From contig NC_019673.1 in assembly GCF_000328705.1 (NCBI RefSeq), forward strand, positions 4,526,001-4,590,000: 64,000 bases of DNA, read 5' to 3'. Origin of the DNA: Saccharothrix espanaensis DSM 44229 (GTDB lineage Bacteria; Actinomycetota; Actinomycetes; Mycobacteriales; Pseudonocardiaceae). This document shows, piece by piece, positions 7,520-17,300 of the stretch (its first letter is position 1; every line of letters begins with the position of its first letter). The position numbers and the translations under genes are program-made. The notes under the pieces are model-generated. The model ran no database searches. It was not told the origin of the DNA and saw only the letters and a list, made by a program, of their open reading frames with translations.

Positions 7520-9441
7520 CCGGGGAACCCGACCCGCGCGAGGGCGCGCTGGTCACCCCGCACTGGCAGTTGGACGATGCCGACCGCGCGCCGCGCCGCA
7601 CCCTGCGCGGCCTGCCGTCGGCCACCTGGCCGGTGCTGGCGATGATCCGGCGCGCCGCGCCCGGTCCCGCGCTCGCCGTCGTGGTGATGCAGGTGGTGTC
7701 CGGGCTGGCGGCGGCGTTCGGCCTGTTCGCCACGACCGGCGTGCTCACCGAGCTGCTGGCGAGCGGGGCGGCCGGGGACCGGATCGTCGCCGCCCTGCCG
7801 CAGCTGGTGCTGGTGGGCGCGGCGTTCGGGCTGCGCGGCGCGATGGACGTCGGTGTCGCGCTGGCGCACGCCCGGATCACGCCCGCCGTGCGCCGGCTGG
7901 CCGAGGAACGCCTGTACTCGGCGAGCCTGGGCGCGGACCTCGCGTCGTTCGACGACTCCCGGTTCTACGACCGGATGCACCGCGCCCGCGACCGCGGCCT
8001 GTTCTTCCTGGAACGCGCCGCGGACAACCTGGTCGAGCTGATCGGGTCGCTGCTGGGCATCGCGGCGGCGGCCGGCAGCCTGGTCGTGCTGCACCCCGCG
8101 CTGCTCCCGGTGCTGCTGCTGGCGGTCATTCCGGACGGGTGGGCGGTGCAGCGCGCGGCGCGGCTGGCGTACGCGAGCGTCGGGCGCACCGTGGCGCTGG
8201 ACCGGCGGGTGCAGATGGTGTCGGACCTGGCCACCGAACGCGAACCGGCCGCCGAGATCCGGGCCTACCGGGCGGAGCCGTTCGTGCTGCACGAGTACCG
8301 CGTGGCGGCGGACCCGCTGCGGGACGAGGAGGTCCGGCTGGCCACCGCGCAGGCCAGGGTGCGCGGCATCGGCCGCGCGCTGGCCGGTGTCGGCCTCGCG
8401 GTGACCTACGTGGTGCTGGGCCTGCTGGTCCGCTACGGCTGGGTGCCGCTCGCCGTCGCGGGTACCGCGGTGATCGCGATCCGGGTCGCCACCACCGCCC
8501 TGAACCGGTTGGTGCTGGCCGCGAACCAGTTGGTGGAGCAGGGCATGTACGTCGCCGACTACCAGGACTTCCTGGCCGCTGTTCCCGATTCCTCAGCACC
8601 CGATTCCGCTGCTCCCGATCCCTCAGCCCCCGACTCTGCCGCGGGAAAGCCGCCCGGCGCGGGTCCGCCGCCGTTGGACCCCGGCCGGGTCGTGCTCGAC
8701 CACGTCACGTTCAGCTACCCGGAGAGCGCCCGGACCGCCGTCCGCGACGTCACCCTGACCATCGAGCCGGGCGAGACCGTCGCGCTGGTCGGCGAGAACG
8801 GCTCCGGCAAGACCACGCTGGCCAAGCTGATCGCGGGCCTGTACCCGCCGACGTCCGGCCGGGTGCGGTGGGGCGGGCGGGACCTGGCCGACGTGGACCG
8901 CCGGCAGGCCGCCGACCGGGTGATGATGGTGCTGCAGGACCCGATCCGCTGGCCGCACACCGCGCGGGTCAACGTCCGCGTCGGCCGGCACGAGCGCCCC
9001 GACCCGGCCGGCGCGGCGGTGCGGTCGGCGGCCGGGCAGTCCGGTGCCGACGAGGTCGTGGCGGGCCTGCCCGACGAGTGGGAGACGTTGCTGTCCAAGC
9101 AGTTCCGGGGCGGCGTGGAGCTGTCCGGCGGGCAGTGGCAGCGGCTCGCCGTGGCGCGCGGGCTCTACCGCGACGCGCCGCTGCTGATCTGGGACGAGCC
9201 GACCGCGCCGCTGGACGCCAAGGCCGAGTTCGCGGTGTACGAGTCGTTGCGCGCGCTGGCCGCCGACCGGACCGTCGTGCTGATCACCCACCGGCTGGCC
9301 AGCGTGCGGCACGCCGACCGGATCCTCCTGCTGCACGAGGGGGAACTGGTGGAGCAGGGCACGCACGCGGCGTTGCTCGCCGCCGGCGGCCGGTACGCCG
9401 AGCTGTACGAGCTGCAGAGCCGGATGTACGCCGATGCTTGA
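7516..9441 (+). CDS. lanT: ABC transporter, fused permease and ATPase (lanthipeptide exporter)
   Basis: 641 residues: a six-helix exporter membrane domain (about 40-345), a Pro/Ser/Ala/Asp linker made of PDSSAPDSAAPD-like repeats (about 355-385), and an ATPase domain with Walker A GENGSGKTTLA, signature LSGGQWQR and Walker B LLIWDEPTAPLDA. The GTG start overlaps the lanM stop (GTGA). Unlike many class II LanT proteins it has no N-terminal C39 peptidase domain, so it probably exports but does not cut the leader. Its 3' end overlaps the next gene by 8 bp, so lanA, lanM, this gene and the oxidase look like one transcript. Confidence 0.9.
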   Translation: MTGEPDPREGALVTPHWQLDDADRAPRRTLRGLPSATWPVLAMIRRAAPGPALAVVVMQVVSGLAAAFGLFATTGVLTELLASGAAGDRIVAALPQLVLVGAAFGLRGAMDVGVALAHARITPAVRRLAEERLYSASLGADLASFDDSRFYDRMHRARDRGLFFLERAADNLVELIGSLLGIAAAAGSLVVLHPALLPVLLLAVIPDGWAVQRAARLAYASVGRTVALDRRVQMVSDLATEREPAAEIRAYRAEPFVLHEYRVAADPLRDEEVRLATAQARVRGIGRALAGVGLAVTYVVLGLLVRYGWVPLAVAGTAVIAIRVATTALNRLVLAANQLVEQGMYVADYQDFLAAVPDSSAPDSAAPDPSAPDSAAGKPPGAGPPPLDPGRVVLDHVTFSYPESARTAVRDVTLTIEPGETVALVGENGSGKTTLAKLIAGLYPPTSGRVRWGGRDLADVDRRQAADRVMMVLQDPIRWPHTARVNVRVGRHERPDPAGAAVRSAAGQSGADEVVAGLPDEWETLLSKQFRGGVELSGGQWQRLAVARGLYRDAPLLIWDEPTAPLDAKAEFAVYESLRALAADRTVVLITHRLASVRHADRILLLHEGELVEQGTHAALLAAGGRYAELYELQSRMYADA

Positions 9442-10759
9442 CCTGGTGACGCCGCGGGACGAGCGCTACGCCCTGTCCCGCACCCAGTTCATCGGCCGGC
9501 CGGTCGAGGTGCTGCCGCGCGCGGTGGCCCGGTGCGGGTCGGCCGGCGAGGTGGTCGAGGCGCTGGCTTTCGCGCGCTCGCGCGGGCTGCCGTTCGCGAT
9601 CCGGGGCGGCGGGCACAGCAACGCCTGCCACTCCAGCACGTCCGGGCTGCTGGTCGACGTGACGCCGGCCGACCGGATCACCGTGGCCGACGGGCTGGTC
9701 ACGGTCGGCGGCGGCGTCCGGATCGGCCGGCTGGCGCGGGCGCTGGCCCCGCTGGGACGGCTGGTCCCGACCGGGTCGTGCCCCTCGGTCGGGGTGGTGG
9801 GGGCGGCGCTGGGCGGCGGGTTCGGCAGCCACGGCCGGCTGCACGGGCTGACCTGCGACGCGCTGGTCGGGGCCGAGGTCGTGCTGGCCGACGGCCGGGT
9901 GGTCGGGACGGCCGGCGAGCCGGACCTGCTGTGGGCGTTGCGCGGGGCCGGCGGCGGTCTCGGCGTGGTGACCTCGGCGACCTTCCGCACGGTGGCGGCG
10001 CTGCCCCGCACGCACTTCCGCCTGGAGTGGGGGTTCGAGCACGCCGCCGCCCTGGTCGCGTGGTGGCAGCGGTGGGCACCGGGCGCGCCGGACGGCGTCT
10101 CGGCCGAACTCGTGCTGCTGGGCCCGCAGTACCCCGAGGAGCCGCCGGTGGCGCTGCTGATCGGCGCGGCACCGGACCGGGCGGCGGTGCAGGCGTTCGC
10201 CGACGACTTCGGCCGGCCCGCCGTCGCCGAGATCGCCGACCTGTCGGCGGCCGACGCGGCGCTGCTGCACGCGACCCCGTACTCCGCCGTCGCGCACGAC
10301 CCGTCGGAGATCCCACTGGTGCACGACCGTCCCGGGCTGTCCACCGCGACCACCGGGTTCTTCGCCCGGCCGCTGCCCGATGACGCGGTGGCGGCGCTGC
10401 TGGCGCACTTCACCGCCGACCGGGTGATGGGGGAGTTGCGGGAGGTGGCGTTCACGCCGTGGGGCGGCGGGTACGCCCGGACCCCCGGCGACGCCACCGC
10501 GTTCGGCCACCGCGACCCGGCGTTCCTGGTCAAGCACACGGTCCTGGTCGGTCCGGGCGGCGCGGCCCGCCGGGGCGAGGTCGTGCTGGCGCGGGCGCGG
10601 GCGGGCCGAGACCTGCTGCGCCCCTGGGGGACGGGCGGCGCGTACGTCAACTTCCCCGAGCCGGGCCTGCCCGACCACGCCTACCACGGGGCGAACGCCG
10701 CGCGCGTGCGCGCGGTGAAGGCGCACTACGACCCGGGCGGCGCGTTCCGACCCGGGTGA
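9434..10759 (+). CDS. FAD-linked oxidase with BBE domain, probably bicovalent flavin
   Basis: 441 residues of the VAO/PCMH berberine-bridge-enzyme family. The PCMH FAD domain (about 25-205) has GGGHSNACH, with the His that usually binds FAD at C8-alpha, and PTGSCPSVGVVGAALGGGFG, with the Cys that binds at C6. Bicovalent flavin is therefore likely. The C-terminal BBE segment ends in AYVNFPEPG...AVKAHYDPGGAFRPG. Such enzymes oxidise alcohols, amines or C-H bonds with O2. It overlaps the exporter gene by 8 bp, placing it in the lanthipeptide operon. This suggests oxidative tailoring of the peptide, an uncommon partner for LanM as far as I know. Confidence 0.88.
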   Translation: MLDLVTPRDERYALSRTQFIGRPVEVLPRAVARCGSAGEVVEALAFARSRGLPFAIRGGGHSNACHSSTSGLLVDVTPADRITVADGLVTVGGGVRIGRLARALAPLGRLVPTGSCPSVGVVGAALGGGFGSHGRLHGLTCDALVGAEVVLADGRVVGTAGEPDLLWALRGAGGGLGVVTSATFRTVAALPRTHFRLEWGFEHAAALVAWWQRWAPGAPDGVSAELVLLGPQYPEEPPVALLIGAAPDRAAVQAFADDFGRPAVAEIADLSAADAALLHATPYSAVAHDPSEIPLVHDRPGLSTATTGFFARPLPDDAVAALLAHFTADRVMGELREVAFTPWGGGYARTPGDATAFGHRDPAFLVKHTVLVGPGGAARRGEVVLARARAGRDLLRPWGTGGAYVNFPEPGLPDHAYHGANAARVRAVKAHYDPGGAFRPG

Positions 10760-10783
10760 ACCGACTGGGGTGAACCGACTGGG
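10756..10783 (+). repeat. Tandem 14-bp repeat across the oxidase stop codon
   Basis: GTGAACCGACTGGG occurs twice in tandem, starting at 10756 and 10770. The first copy includes the TGA stop. It probably arose by local slippage. Confidence 0.7.
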
Positions 10784-10787
10784 GTGA

Positions 10788-10804
10788 CCGGGGACGGGCC
10801 CCGG
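10788..10804. terminator. Hairpin between lanthipeptide operon and convergent methyltransferase
   Basis: CCGGGG and CCCCGG pair around a 5-base loop in the short gap between convergent genes. The stem is only 6 bp. Confidence 0.5.
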
Positions 10805-10818
10805 CCACCCCGGGTGAC

Positions 10819-11682
10819 TCAGCGGCGGCCCGGCACCCGGTCCGCGACGATCATCAGGTAGTGGAAGCTGCCCTCGCGGTACGCGGTCAGGAACGACGAC
10901 TCGACGCCCGTGGCCACCGACGACCTCTCCCGCAGTTCCCAGTACGGGATGGTGTGCGGGGTCAGGTCGACGACCTCGATCGGCACCAGGTTGTTGGCCG
11001 CCATCGCCTTGAAGTACGCGCTGCGCGGGTGGACGCTGCACGTGTACCGCTCGTCGATCTGGCTGACCGCCTTCGACCGGCCGCCGGTCAGGTCGTTGTA
11101 GCAGCCGGTGATGCAGACGTACCGGCCACCGGGCGCGACCAGCCGGGAGAATTCACCGAACAGGTCGAACAGGTCGACGTACATGGTGGTCTCATTGGTC
11201 CACACCCCGCGGAATGCGCCGGTCTCGAAACCGGTGTCGAGCATGTTCCGGAAGTGGAACCGGACCTGGTCCGCGACACCCCACTTGGCGGCCTGGTTGT
11301 TGGCGAATTCGACCTGCTTCTCCGAGATGGACACGCCGTCCACCCGGCAGCCGTACCGCCGGTTGGTCATGATGCTGGTGCCGCCGCGACCCGAACCGCC
11401 GTCCAGCAGCCGGTCCTGCGGGCCGGTCCCCGCGAACCGGTCGATCAGGAAGTCGGCCTGGGCGGTCTCCAGCCGGTGCAGCTCGGCGATCACCCGTGCG
11501 TCACGGGTCTCCTCGGGTCCTACCAGCACGGACTCGTCGTAGGGGCCGATGCCGTAGTGGTGGTGGTAGATCCCGTCGACCTCGCCGAGCCGGATGTTCA
11601 CCGGGTCCCGTTCGGCGTTCCAGTACGCCGCGACGGACCGCTGGTAGTCGGTGCGCAGGACACCGGGAGCGACAGTGGTCAT
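10819..11682 (-). CDS. Geranyl diphosphate 2-C-methyltransferase
   Basis: 287 residues closely resembling the Streptomyces enzyme that methylates geranyl diphosphate at C2 with SAM on the way to 2-methylisoborneol. Recognisable features are the N-terminal RDPVNIRLGEVDGIYHHHYG, SAM motif LLDGGSGRGG (92-101), NETTMYVDLFDLF with Glu164, and the C-terminal PHTIPYWELRERSS. Length matches (about 290). The ATG at 11682 is preceded by AAAGGAG. The usual partners, a 2-methylisoborneol (or methylenebornane) synthase and a cyclic-nucleotide-binding protein, are not found in this window. It points toward, and is convergent with, the lanthipeptide operon. Confidence 0.92.
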   Translation of the reverse strand: MTTVAPGVLRTDYQRSVAAYWNAERDPVNIRLGEVDGIYHHHYGIGPYDESVLVGPEETRDARVIAELHRLETAQADFLIDRFAGTGPQDRLLDGGSGRGGTSIMTNRRYGCRVDGVSISEKQVEFANNQAAKWGVADQVRFHFRNMLDTGFETGAFRGVWTNETTMYVDLFDLFGEFSRLVAPGGRYVCITGCYNDLTGGRSKAVSQIDERYTCSVHPRSAYFKAMAANNLVPIEVVDLTPHTIPYWELRERSSVATGVESSFLTAYREGSFHYLMIVADRVPGRR

Positions 11683-12112
11683 GGGCGGGTGTTCTCCTTT
11701 TTCGTTCGCGCCGATGCGCAACACGATTGCCGGCGAATACAAATGCGGTGAATCGATGTGGAGTGCTGTTTATTCCTCGGTCGCGACCGTGCTCGACGCT
11801 AGCATCGGCTATTTGACCGTGTACAGTCACCCGAATGGGTAAGGCGGTGGGCCGAACCGGCGGCCTGCTCCGGTCGGCGCGCCGGCAATACCCGATTCGG
11901 TCAACAGGCCGCATTCCGGGGACGGACCGTATTCGTCCGGCCCGGTCCCGGCGGCCCCCGGGACGCCGCGGCGGCGGCACTGCGGGCGCGGTGCCGCCCG
12001 GACGGCCGCGCCGGTGGTGACCACGAGTACCGGCCGCGGCTCGGGGTGGCCGGTGCCGGAAGCACCACCGGCCACCCCCGTCTGCCGCAACGGCCCGGCC
12101 CCGGCGGACGGG
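11683..12112. other. 430-bp intergenic region, AT-richer near the methyltransferase start
   Basis: The part next to the geranyl diphosphate methyltransferase (about 11690-11840) is clearly less GC-rich than its surroundings. On the minus strand it holds a TAGCGT -10-like box at 11796-11801, about 115 nt before the start codon, which would give a long 5' leader. No convincing gene is seen in the remainder. Confidence 0.5.
11796..11801 (-). promoter_or_regulatory. Candidate -10 (TAGCGT) for the geranyl diphosphate methyltransferase
   Basis: TAGCGT on the minus strand matches a common actinomycete -10. The -35 region (GTACAC) is weak. Confidence 0.3.
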
Positions 12113-12946
12113 TCAGGCCGAGCCGGTGGCGGTGAGCAGGAACGCGGGCGAGGACCAGTAGTCGAACAGCGGCGTGATCTCCACGTCGGCGAACCCGGCG
12201 CGGGTCACCTGCGCGACCCAGGCGGCGGCCGGCTGCTCCCAGGTGGAGCGCACCGCGCCGGGCAGCAGCTGCCCGGTCAGCACCGGCATCAGGAACCCCT
12301 GCGCGACGAGGTCGCGGTCGTCGTCGTACTTGGCCAGCCCGCGCTCGTAGGTCTCGGCGAGGAACTCCAGCCGCCGCTGGGGCGACAGGTCGGGCACGTC
12401 GAACTCGACCACGGCCAGCGTCCCGACGTGCGGGGCGAGGGCGGCCAGGACCGCGTCGCGGACGTCGTGCGGGAGCGCGTGCAGCGCGAACGTCGACTGG
12501 GCCACGTCGTGCCGCCCGGGTCCGGTCACGAACTCCTCGACCCCGGTGTTGCGCGCGTCCACGACCAGCCCGTCGGGCAGCCGCTCGACGGCGGTCCGCA
12601 GCAACGCCGTGGACGGCTCCACCACGGTGACCCGGGGCCGGTGGCCGGCCAGTGCGGGCACCAACGCCCGCCCGTCGCCGCACCCGACGTCCAGCAGCGC
12701 GCCGGGCCGCACCCGGTCGTAGAGCGCGGTCAACGCCCCGCTCACCGCTTCGTACAGCCCGACGTTCCCGCCGCCGTCGATGAACGCCTGGAACGCGGCC
12801 GGCCGGTCGTACACCGTCCCGTCCGCGTCACTGCCCAGGTACTCCGCCAACGCGGTGCCGAGCGGTGAACCGACCCGGGCCGCGAACTCGCGCGCCCGGT
12901 CCCGTTCACCGGCGGTCAGCGCCCCCAACGCAGAAATGATCGTCAC
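12113..12946 (-). CDS. Class I SAM-dependent methyltransferase
   Basis: 277 residues with a Rossmann methyltransferase core: LLDVGCGDGRALVPAL (motif I, about 82-97), a motif II-like VTVVEPSTALL, and an FALHALPHDVRDAVL segment. A C-terminal part (PLFDYWSSPAFLLTATG) completes the fold. The substrate cannot be deduced. GTG at 12946 is preferred because a GAAGCTGG-like site precedes it and the protein then starts MTIISALGALTAGERD; the frame stays open for 17 more codons. It lies upstream of the geranyl diphosphate methyltransferase on the same strand but across a 430-bp gap, so co-transcription is unlikely. Confidence 0.8.
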   Translation of the reverse strand: MTIISALGALTAGERDRAREFAARVGSPLGTALAEYLGSDADGTVYDRPAAFQAFIDGGGNVGLYEAVSGALTALYDRVRPGALLDVGCGDGRALVPALAGHRPRVTVVEPSTALLRTAVERLPDGLVVDARNTGVEEFVTGPGRHDVAQSTFALHALPHDVRDAVLAALAPHVGTLAVVEFDVPDLSPQRRLEFLAETYERGLAKYDDDRDLVAQGFLMPVLTGQLLPGAVRSTWEQPAAAWVAQVTRAGFADVEITPLFDYWSSPAFLLTATGSA

Positions 12947-13077
12947 CGGCCCAGCTTCGCAAACCCGTCGACCCGTCGTGGCCGGCGGTTGCTCCATCGG
13001 TGCGACCCGGTGGAAATCGGGCGGGAGTTGGGGGAACGTCGAAGGGAGTCGGCTCTCGGTCCGTGGAGGTGGCGGTC

Positions 13078-14043
13078 GTGGCGCGTGTCCGTTTGGTTCC
13101 GGGAGGCCGTGAAGTGGACCTCGACTGCCTTTCCGCCGCCGACCGTTGCGCGATAGTGGCGTTGCGCGGCGAAGTGCGGCGCGGTGATCGGGTGCTGCTC
13201 TGCCTCGAACAGCCCGAAGACGACGAGTTGTTCGTGCGGGAGGTCGACGGCCGGTATTTCGCGAGCCACTTCGCGGGCGGGCGGCCCGGTTCGCACGGCG
13301 CGCACGAGATCGTGGCGGAGACCGACGAGCACCAGCGGCAGCGGGAGTACTGGTACCGCGCGGGGCAGGATGCCGAGTTCTCCAGCGAGAGGTCCTTTCG
13401 CACGTCCGCCGGGAACGTGCTCGACGTGGCGATCCACGGCCGGACGCGTACCGGCGTGCAACTCGAACACTCCCGCCTCACCGCGGCGGTCGCGCACCAG
13501 CGCACCACGCGTGCGGGTCGGGCCGGCTGGTTGTCGTTGTGGTTCACCGCCGCCGACCGTGTCCCGAAGTGGTTCCACCGGGTGCCGTCGGTGGGCTGCA
13601 ACCACATCGCGTGGGACGCCCTGCCGCCCAGGGGCACCGCGCAGGCGACGGGGCTGAAGAAGGTGCAGGCCGTCAAGTGCACCGTCCACGACTTCGGCGG
13701 CAAGTGCCCGGCCGGGAAGCACCGTCCCTGCGGCAGGTTCCACCCGCAGTTCGTCGCGTGGCACCAGGTCACGTTGGACAAGGTGGCCTACTTCGTCCCG
13801 TCCGGGCGCGCGGTGCCGCTGCTGACCCCGCGCCGCGAGGTCGTCCTGGTGCCGCCGGAAGGGCTCGCGCTCTACGAGTCGCTTACCGGACGATCCGCCC
13901 GCTACGCCGCCGAAAAGTTCTCGCATTCCGCGGTGCGGTGCGAACAATGCGACAACGCCCTGTTGTGGATCCGTCCGGGCCGGGTCCGCTGCGAACAGTG
14001 CGATCCGATCATGAATCTTCCTCGCTCTCCCTACCCGCTCTGA
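13078..14043 (+). CDS. CoiA-like putative nuclease with C-terminal cysteine pairs
   Basis: 321 residues. The middle part (about 85-150) reads EYWYRAGQDAEF...NVLDVAI...GVQLEHSRL, which resembles the PD-(D/E)XK core of competence protein CoiA-type proteins (an Asp in the LDV strand, then an acidic/Gln pair in QLEHS). The C-terminus has two CEQC motifs (VRCEQCDNALL and VRCEQCD), suggestive of a small zinc ribbon, plus further cysteines in the CTVHDFGGKCPAGKHRPC region. GTG at 13078 is chosen because GGAGG lies 7 nt upstream; the frame is open back to 13000. The nuclease assignment is tentative; nothing nearby suggests competence. Confidence 0.5.
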   Translation: MARVRLVPGGREVDLDCLSAADRCAIVALRGEVRRGDRVLLCLEQPEDDELFVREVDGRYFASHFAGGRPGSHGAHEIVAETDEHQRQREYWYRAGQDAEFSSERSFRTSAGNVLDVAIHGRTRTGVQLEHSRLTAAVAHQRTTRAGRAGWLSLWFTAADRVPKWFHRVPSVGCNHIAWDALPPRGTAQATGLKKVQAVKCTVHDFGGKCPAGKHRPCGRFHPQFVAWHQVTLDKVAYFVPSGRAVPLLTPRREVVLVPPEGLALYESLTGRSARYAAEKFSHSAVRCEQCDNALLWIRPGRVRCEQCDPIMNLPRSPYPL

Positions 14044-14350
14044 CCGCGCGCACGGCGCAGGCCGCAGTTCGGCGTTTTCCGCACTGATGCGGGAGTCTCG
14101 CCTCACCTGCGGTTCTTCGCGCGGGGATCACCCGCGCGGTGCCGGCCTGCCGCTGTAGGGGCTAGCGGCCACTGGCGCAGGTGGCCCCGGGAGCCACCGG
14201 GGGAATGGCGGAAGTTGCTGTGCCGCAAGTGTTCTCACCCTTGCTGTCCTTTGGTCCAATCGGCCTTCCCGGTAACGGCCCGCACTGCGCCACCGATGCC
14301 CGGCGTGGAACCGGGGCCGCGTGGCCTTGGGGGAGAGGCAGGAAAAAGCC
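14044..14350 (+). other. Structured 5' region upstream of the DUF4082 gene
   Basis: About 300 bp without a gene. It contains hairpins GCCGCT/AGCGGC (14149-14169) and GGTGGC/GCCACC (14180-14198), and further GC-rich complementary segments before a ribosome site GGGGGAGAGGCAGGA. I could not fit it to c-di-GMP-I, c-di-AMP, glycine or cobalamin riboswitch consensus. Confidence 0.4.
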
Positions 14351-17300
14351 ATGTCCTTATCCGGTGCCTTCCGGCACAGATCCACCGCGGCGTGGGCACG
14401 GCTGCTCGCAGTCGTCGTCTTCGCCGCTGTCCTGGTCCCGGCGGTGGCCGTGCCGCGGGCCGTGGCGGAGGCGGTGGCGGCGGCTCCGGCGGTCGGGTTC
14501 ACCGAGGTTCCGTCCGGCGCCTCGGTCGGCGAGCCCTACACGTTCTCCGGCACGGTCGGCGAGCCCGCGGCGGTCGCCGCGGTGGAGGTCTCCACGGACG
14601 GCGGCGCGCTGTGGCGGCCGGCCGGCTGGTCGGCCGGGGCGACCACGTGGACCTCCCGCTACACGCCCACCACCTCCGGCCAGGCGCAACTGCGGGTCCG
14701 GGCGCTCGACGCAGCCCAGGCCACGGTGAGCACCGCGTCGGCGACGCCCTCCGTCGCGCCGCGCACCTGCCCGTGCGGCCTGTGGGGTGACACGGACGCG
14801 CCGGGCGTCCCCGACCTCAGCGACGGCGCTGCCGTCGAACTGGGGCTGAAGTGGCGGTCCTCCACGTCCGGGTTCGTGCGCGGCGTCCGCTTCTACAAGG
14901 GGCCCGGCAACACCGGCACGCACACCGGCAGCCTGTGGAGCACCACCGGGGTCCGGTTGGCCACCGGCACCTTCACCAACGAGACGGCCGGCGGCTGGCA
15001 GACGCTGCTGTTCCCGTCGCCGGTCGAGGTCGAGGCCAACCGGACCCACGTCGTGTCCTACCTGTCGCCCACCGGGCACTTCTCCGCCGACACCGGCTAC
15101 TTCGCCCAGTCCGCCCGCTACCTGGAGCCGTTGACCGGCGAGCGGTCCACGCCCGGCAACGGCAACGGCGTGTTCCACCCCGGCGGCGGTTTCCCCGACC
15201 AGACGGCGCAGGACGCCAACTACTGGGTCGACGTGGTGTGGGCGACCGAGCCCGGCGTCGACACCCGCGCGCCGGCGCTGACCGGCACCTCGCCGGTCGG
15301 CGGGGCGGGCAGCGTCGCGCTGTCCACGGCGTTGACCGCCTCCTACGACGAGGTGGTCGACCCGGCCGCCGTCGAGTTCTCGCTGACCGGCCCGGCGGGC
15401 CCGGTCACCGGTTCCACGACGGTGATCGGCGGCGGCTCCACCGCGCGGTTCGCGCCCTCCGCCGCGCTCACCGCCAGCACCACCTACACCGCCCAGGCGC
15501 GCGTCCGCGACGCCGTCGGCAACCCGACCGACTCGCACAGCTGGGTGTTCACCACCGGCGCGACCCGGCCGGCGGCCTGCCCGTGCACCGTCTGGGACGA
15601 CTTCGCCACCCCGCTCGAACCGGCCACCGGCGACCCGGCGGCCGTCGAGCTCGGGGTGAAGGTCCAGTTCAACGGCCGGGGCGAGGTGTTGGGCGTCCGG
15701 TTCTACAAGGGCGCGGGCAACACCGGCACGCACACCGGCTCGTTCTGGTCGTCGACCGGCCTGCTGCTGGCTACCGGCACGTTCGCCGACGAGACCACGA
15801 CCGGCTGGCAGACCCTGACGTTCCTCAACCCGGTGACCGTGCAGGCCAACACGACCTACGTCGTGTCGTACTTCGCGCCCCACGGCCGTTACGCGGTCGA
15901 CCCGGACTTCTTCCGCGACCCGGCGGGCTACGGCGGCATCCGCGCGTTGCAGACCGGCGTGGACGGGGCCAACGGCGTGTTCCGCTACGGCGGCGGCTTC
16001 CCGACCGCGAGCCACAACCAGAACAACTACTGGGTCGACGTGATCTACCGCAACGGCCTCAACGGCGACCGCACCCCGCCGACCCTGGTCGCCGGCACGC
16101 CCGCCACGGACGCCACGGGCGTGCCCGTCGGCCGGTCGGTGTCGTTGACCTACAGCGAACCGATCGACCCGGCGTCGCCGCAGGTGTGGCTGACCGACCC
16201 GGGCGGCGTGAAGCTGCTCGGCACGTCACGGCTGTCCGAAGACCTGAAGACGGTCGTCTGGACGCCCAACGGCCGGCTGGCACCCGGGACGCGCTACACC
16301 GTGAACGCGCTCGCGGCCGACGTCAACGGCAACTCCTCCGCCACCACGTCGTGGTCGTTCACCACGCAGACCCGGGCCGACTGCCCGTGCTCGCTGTTCA
16401 GCACCGCGACCGTGCCGACCACGCAGTCCGTGGCCAGCCCGGTCTCCTCGGAGTTGGGCGTGCGGTTCCAGGCCGTCTACAACGGCAAGGTGACCGGCGT
16501 CCGGTTCTACAAGGGCGCGGCCAACACCGGTACGCACACCGGCACGCTGTGGGCCGCCAACGGCACGCGGCTGGCCACCGGCACGTTCGTCGACGAGACC
16601 ACCGCCGGGTGGCAGACGCTGGCGTTCGCGACGCCGGTCGACATCCGCGCGGGCCAGGTCTACGTGGCGTCCTACACCGCCCCCAACGGCCAGTACGCCC
16701 TGGAGTCGAGCTTCTTCCAGCCGCGCGGCGTCGACTCGCCGCCGTTGTCGGCCGACCGCAACAACGGGGACAGCCCCAACGGCGTCTACGCGACCGGCGG
16801 AGCGTTCCCGACCACCAGCTACAACGGCAACCAGTACTGGGTGGACGTGGTCTTCACGTTCAGCGGCGACGTCGTGCCCCCGGTGCACAGCAGCCACACG
16901 CCGTTGACCGACGCCACCGAGGTCGACCTCACCGGCCCCGTCACCGCGTCCTTCGACGAGCCGATCGACCTGACGAACACCACGGTCACCGTCACCGACG
17001 GCGGTGGCGCGCGGATCGCGGGCAAGCTCACCCGCACACCGGACGGCCACACGGTCGTCTGGACGCCCGACGCGCGCCTGTCGGCCAACACCCGGCACAC
17101 GGTCGTGGTCCGCGCCGCCGACGAGACGGCGAACTACGAGCCGCAGCCCACGACGTGGCGGTTCACCACCACGTCGACGCAGGAATGTCCGTGCTCGCTG
17201 TTCAGCAGCGCGGCCGTGCCCGATCTCGCGTGGGAACCGCTCGTCCACTACAACAACGTCGGGATCAGGTTCGCGCCGACCGTCGACGGCACGGTGACCG

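Noticed and set aside
14100..14350. Possible c-di-GMP-I or c-di-AMP riboswitch before the DUF4082 gene
   Set aside because: Hairpins are present, but the conserved GEMM-I (GCAAAGCC, GGTTACCGA) and ydaO cores could not be aligned.
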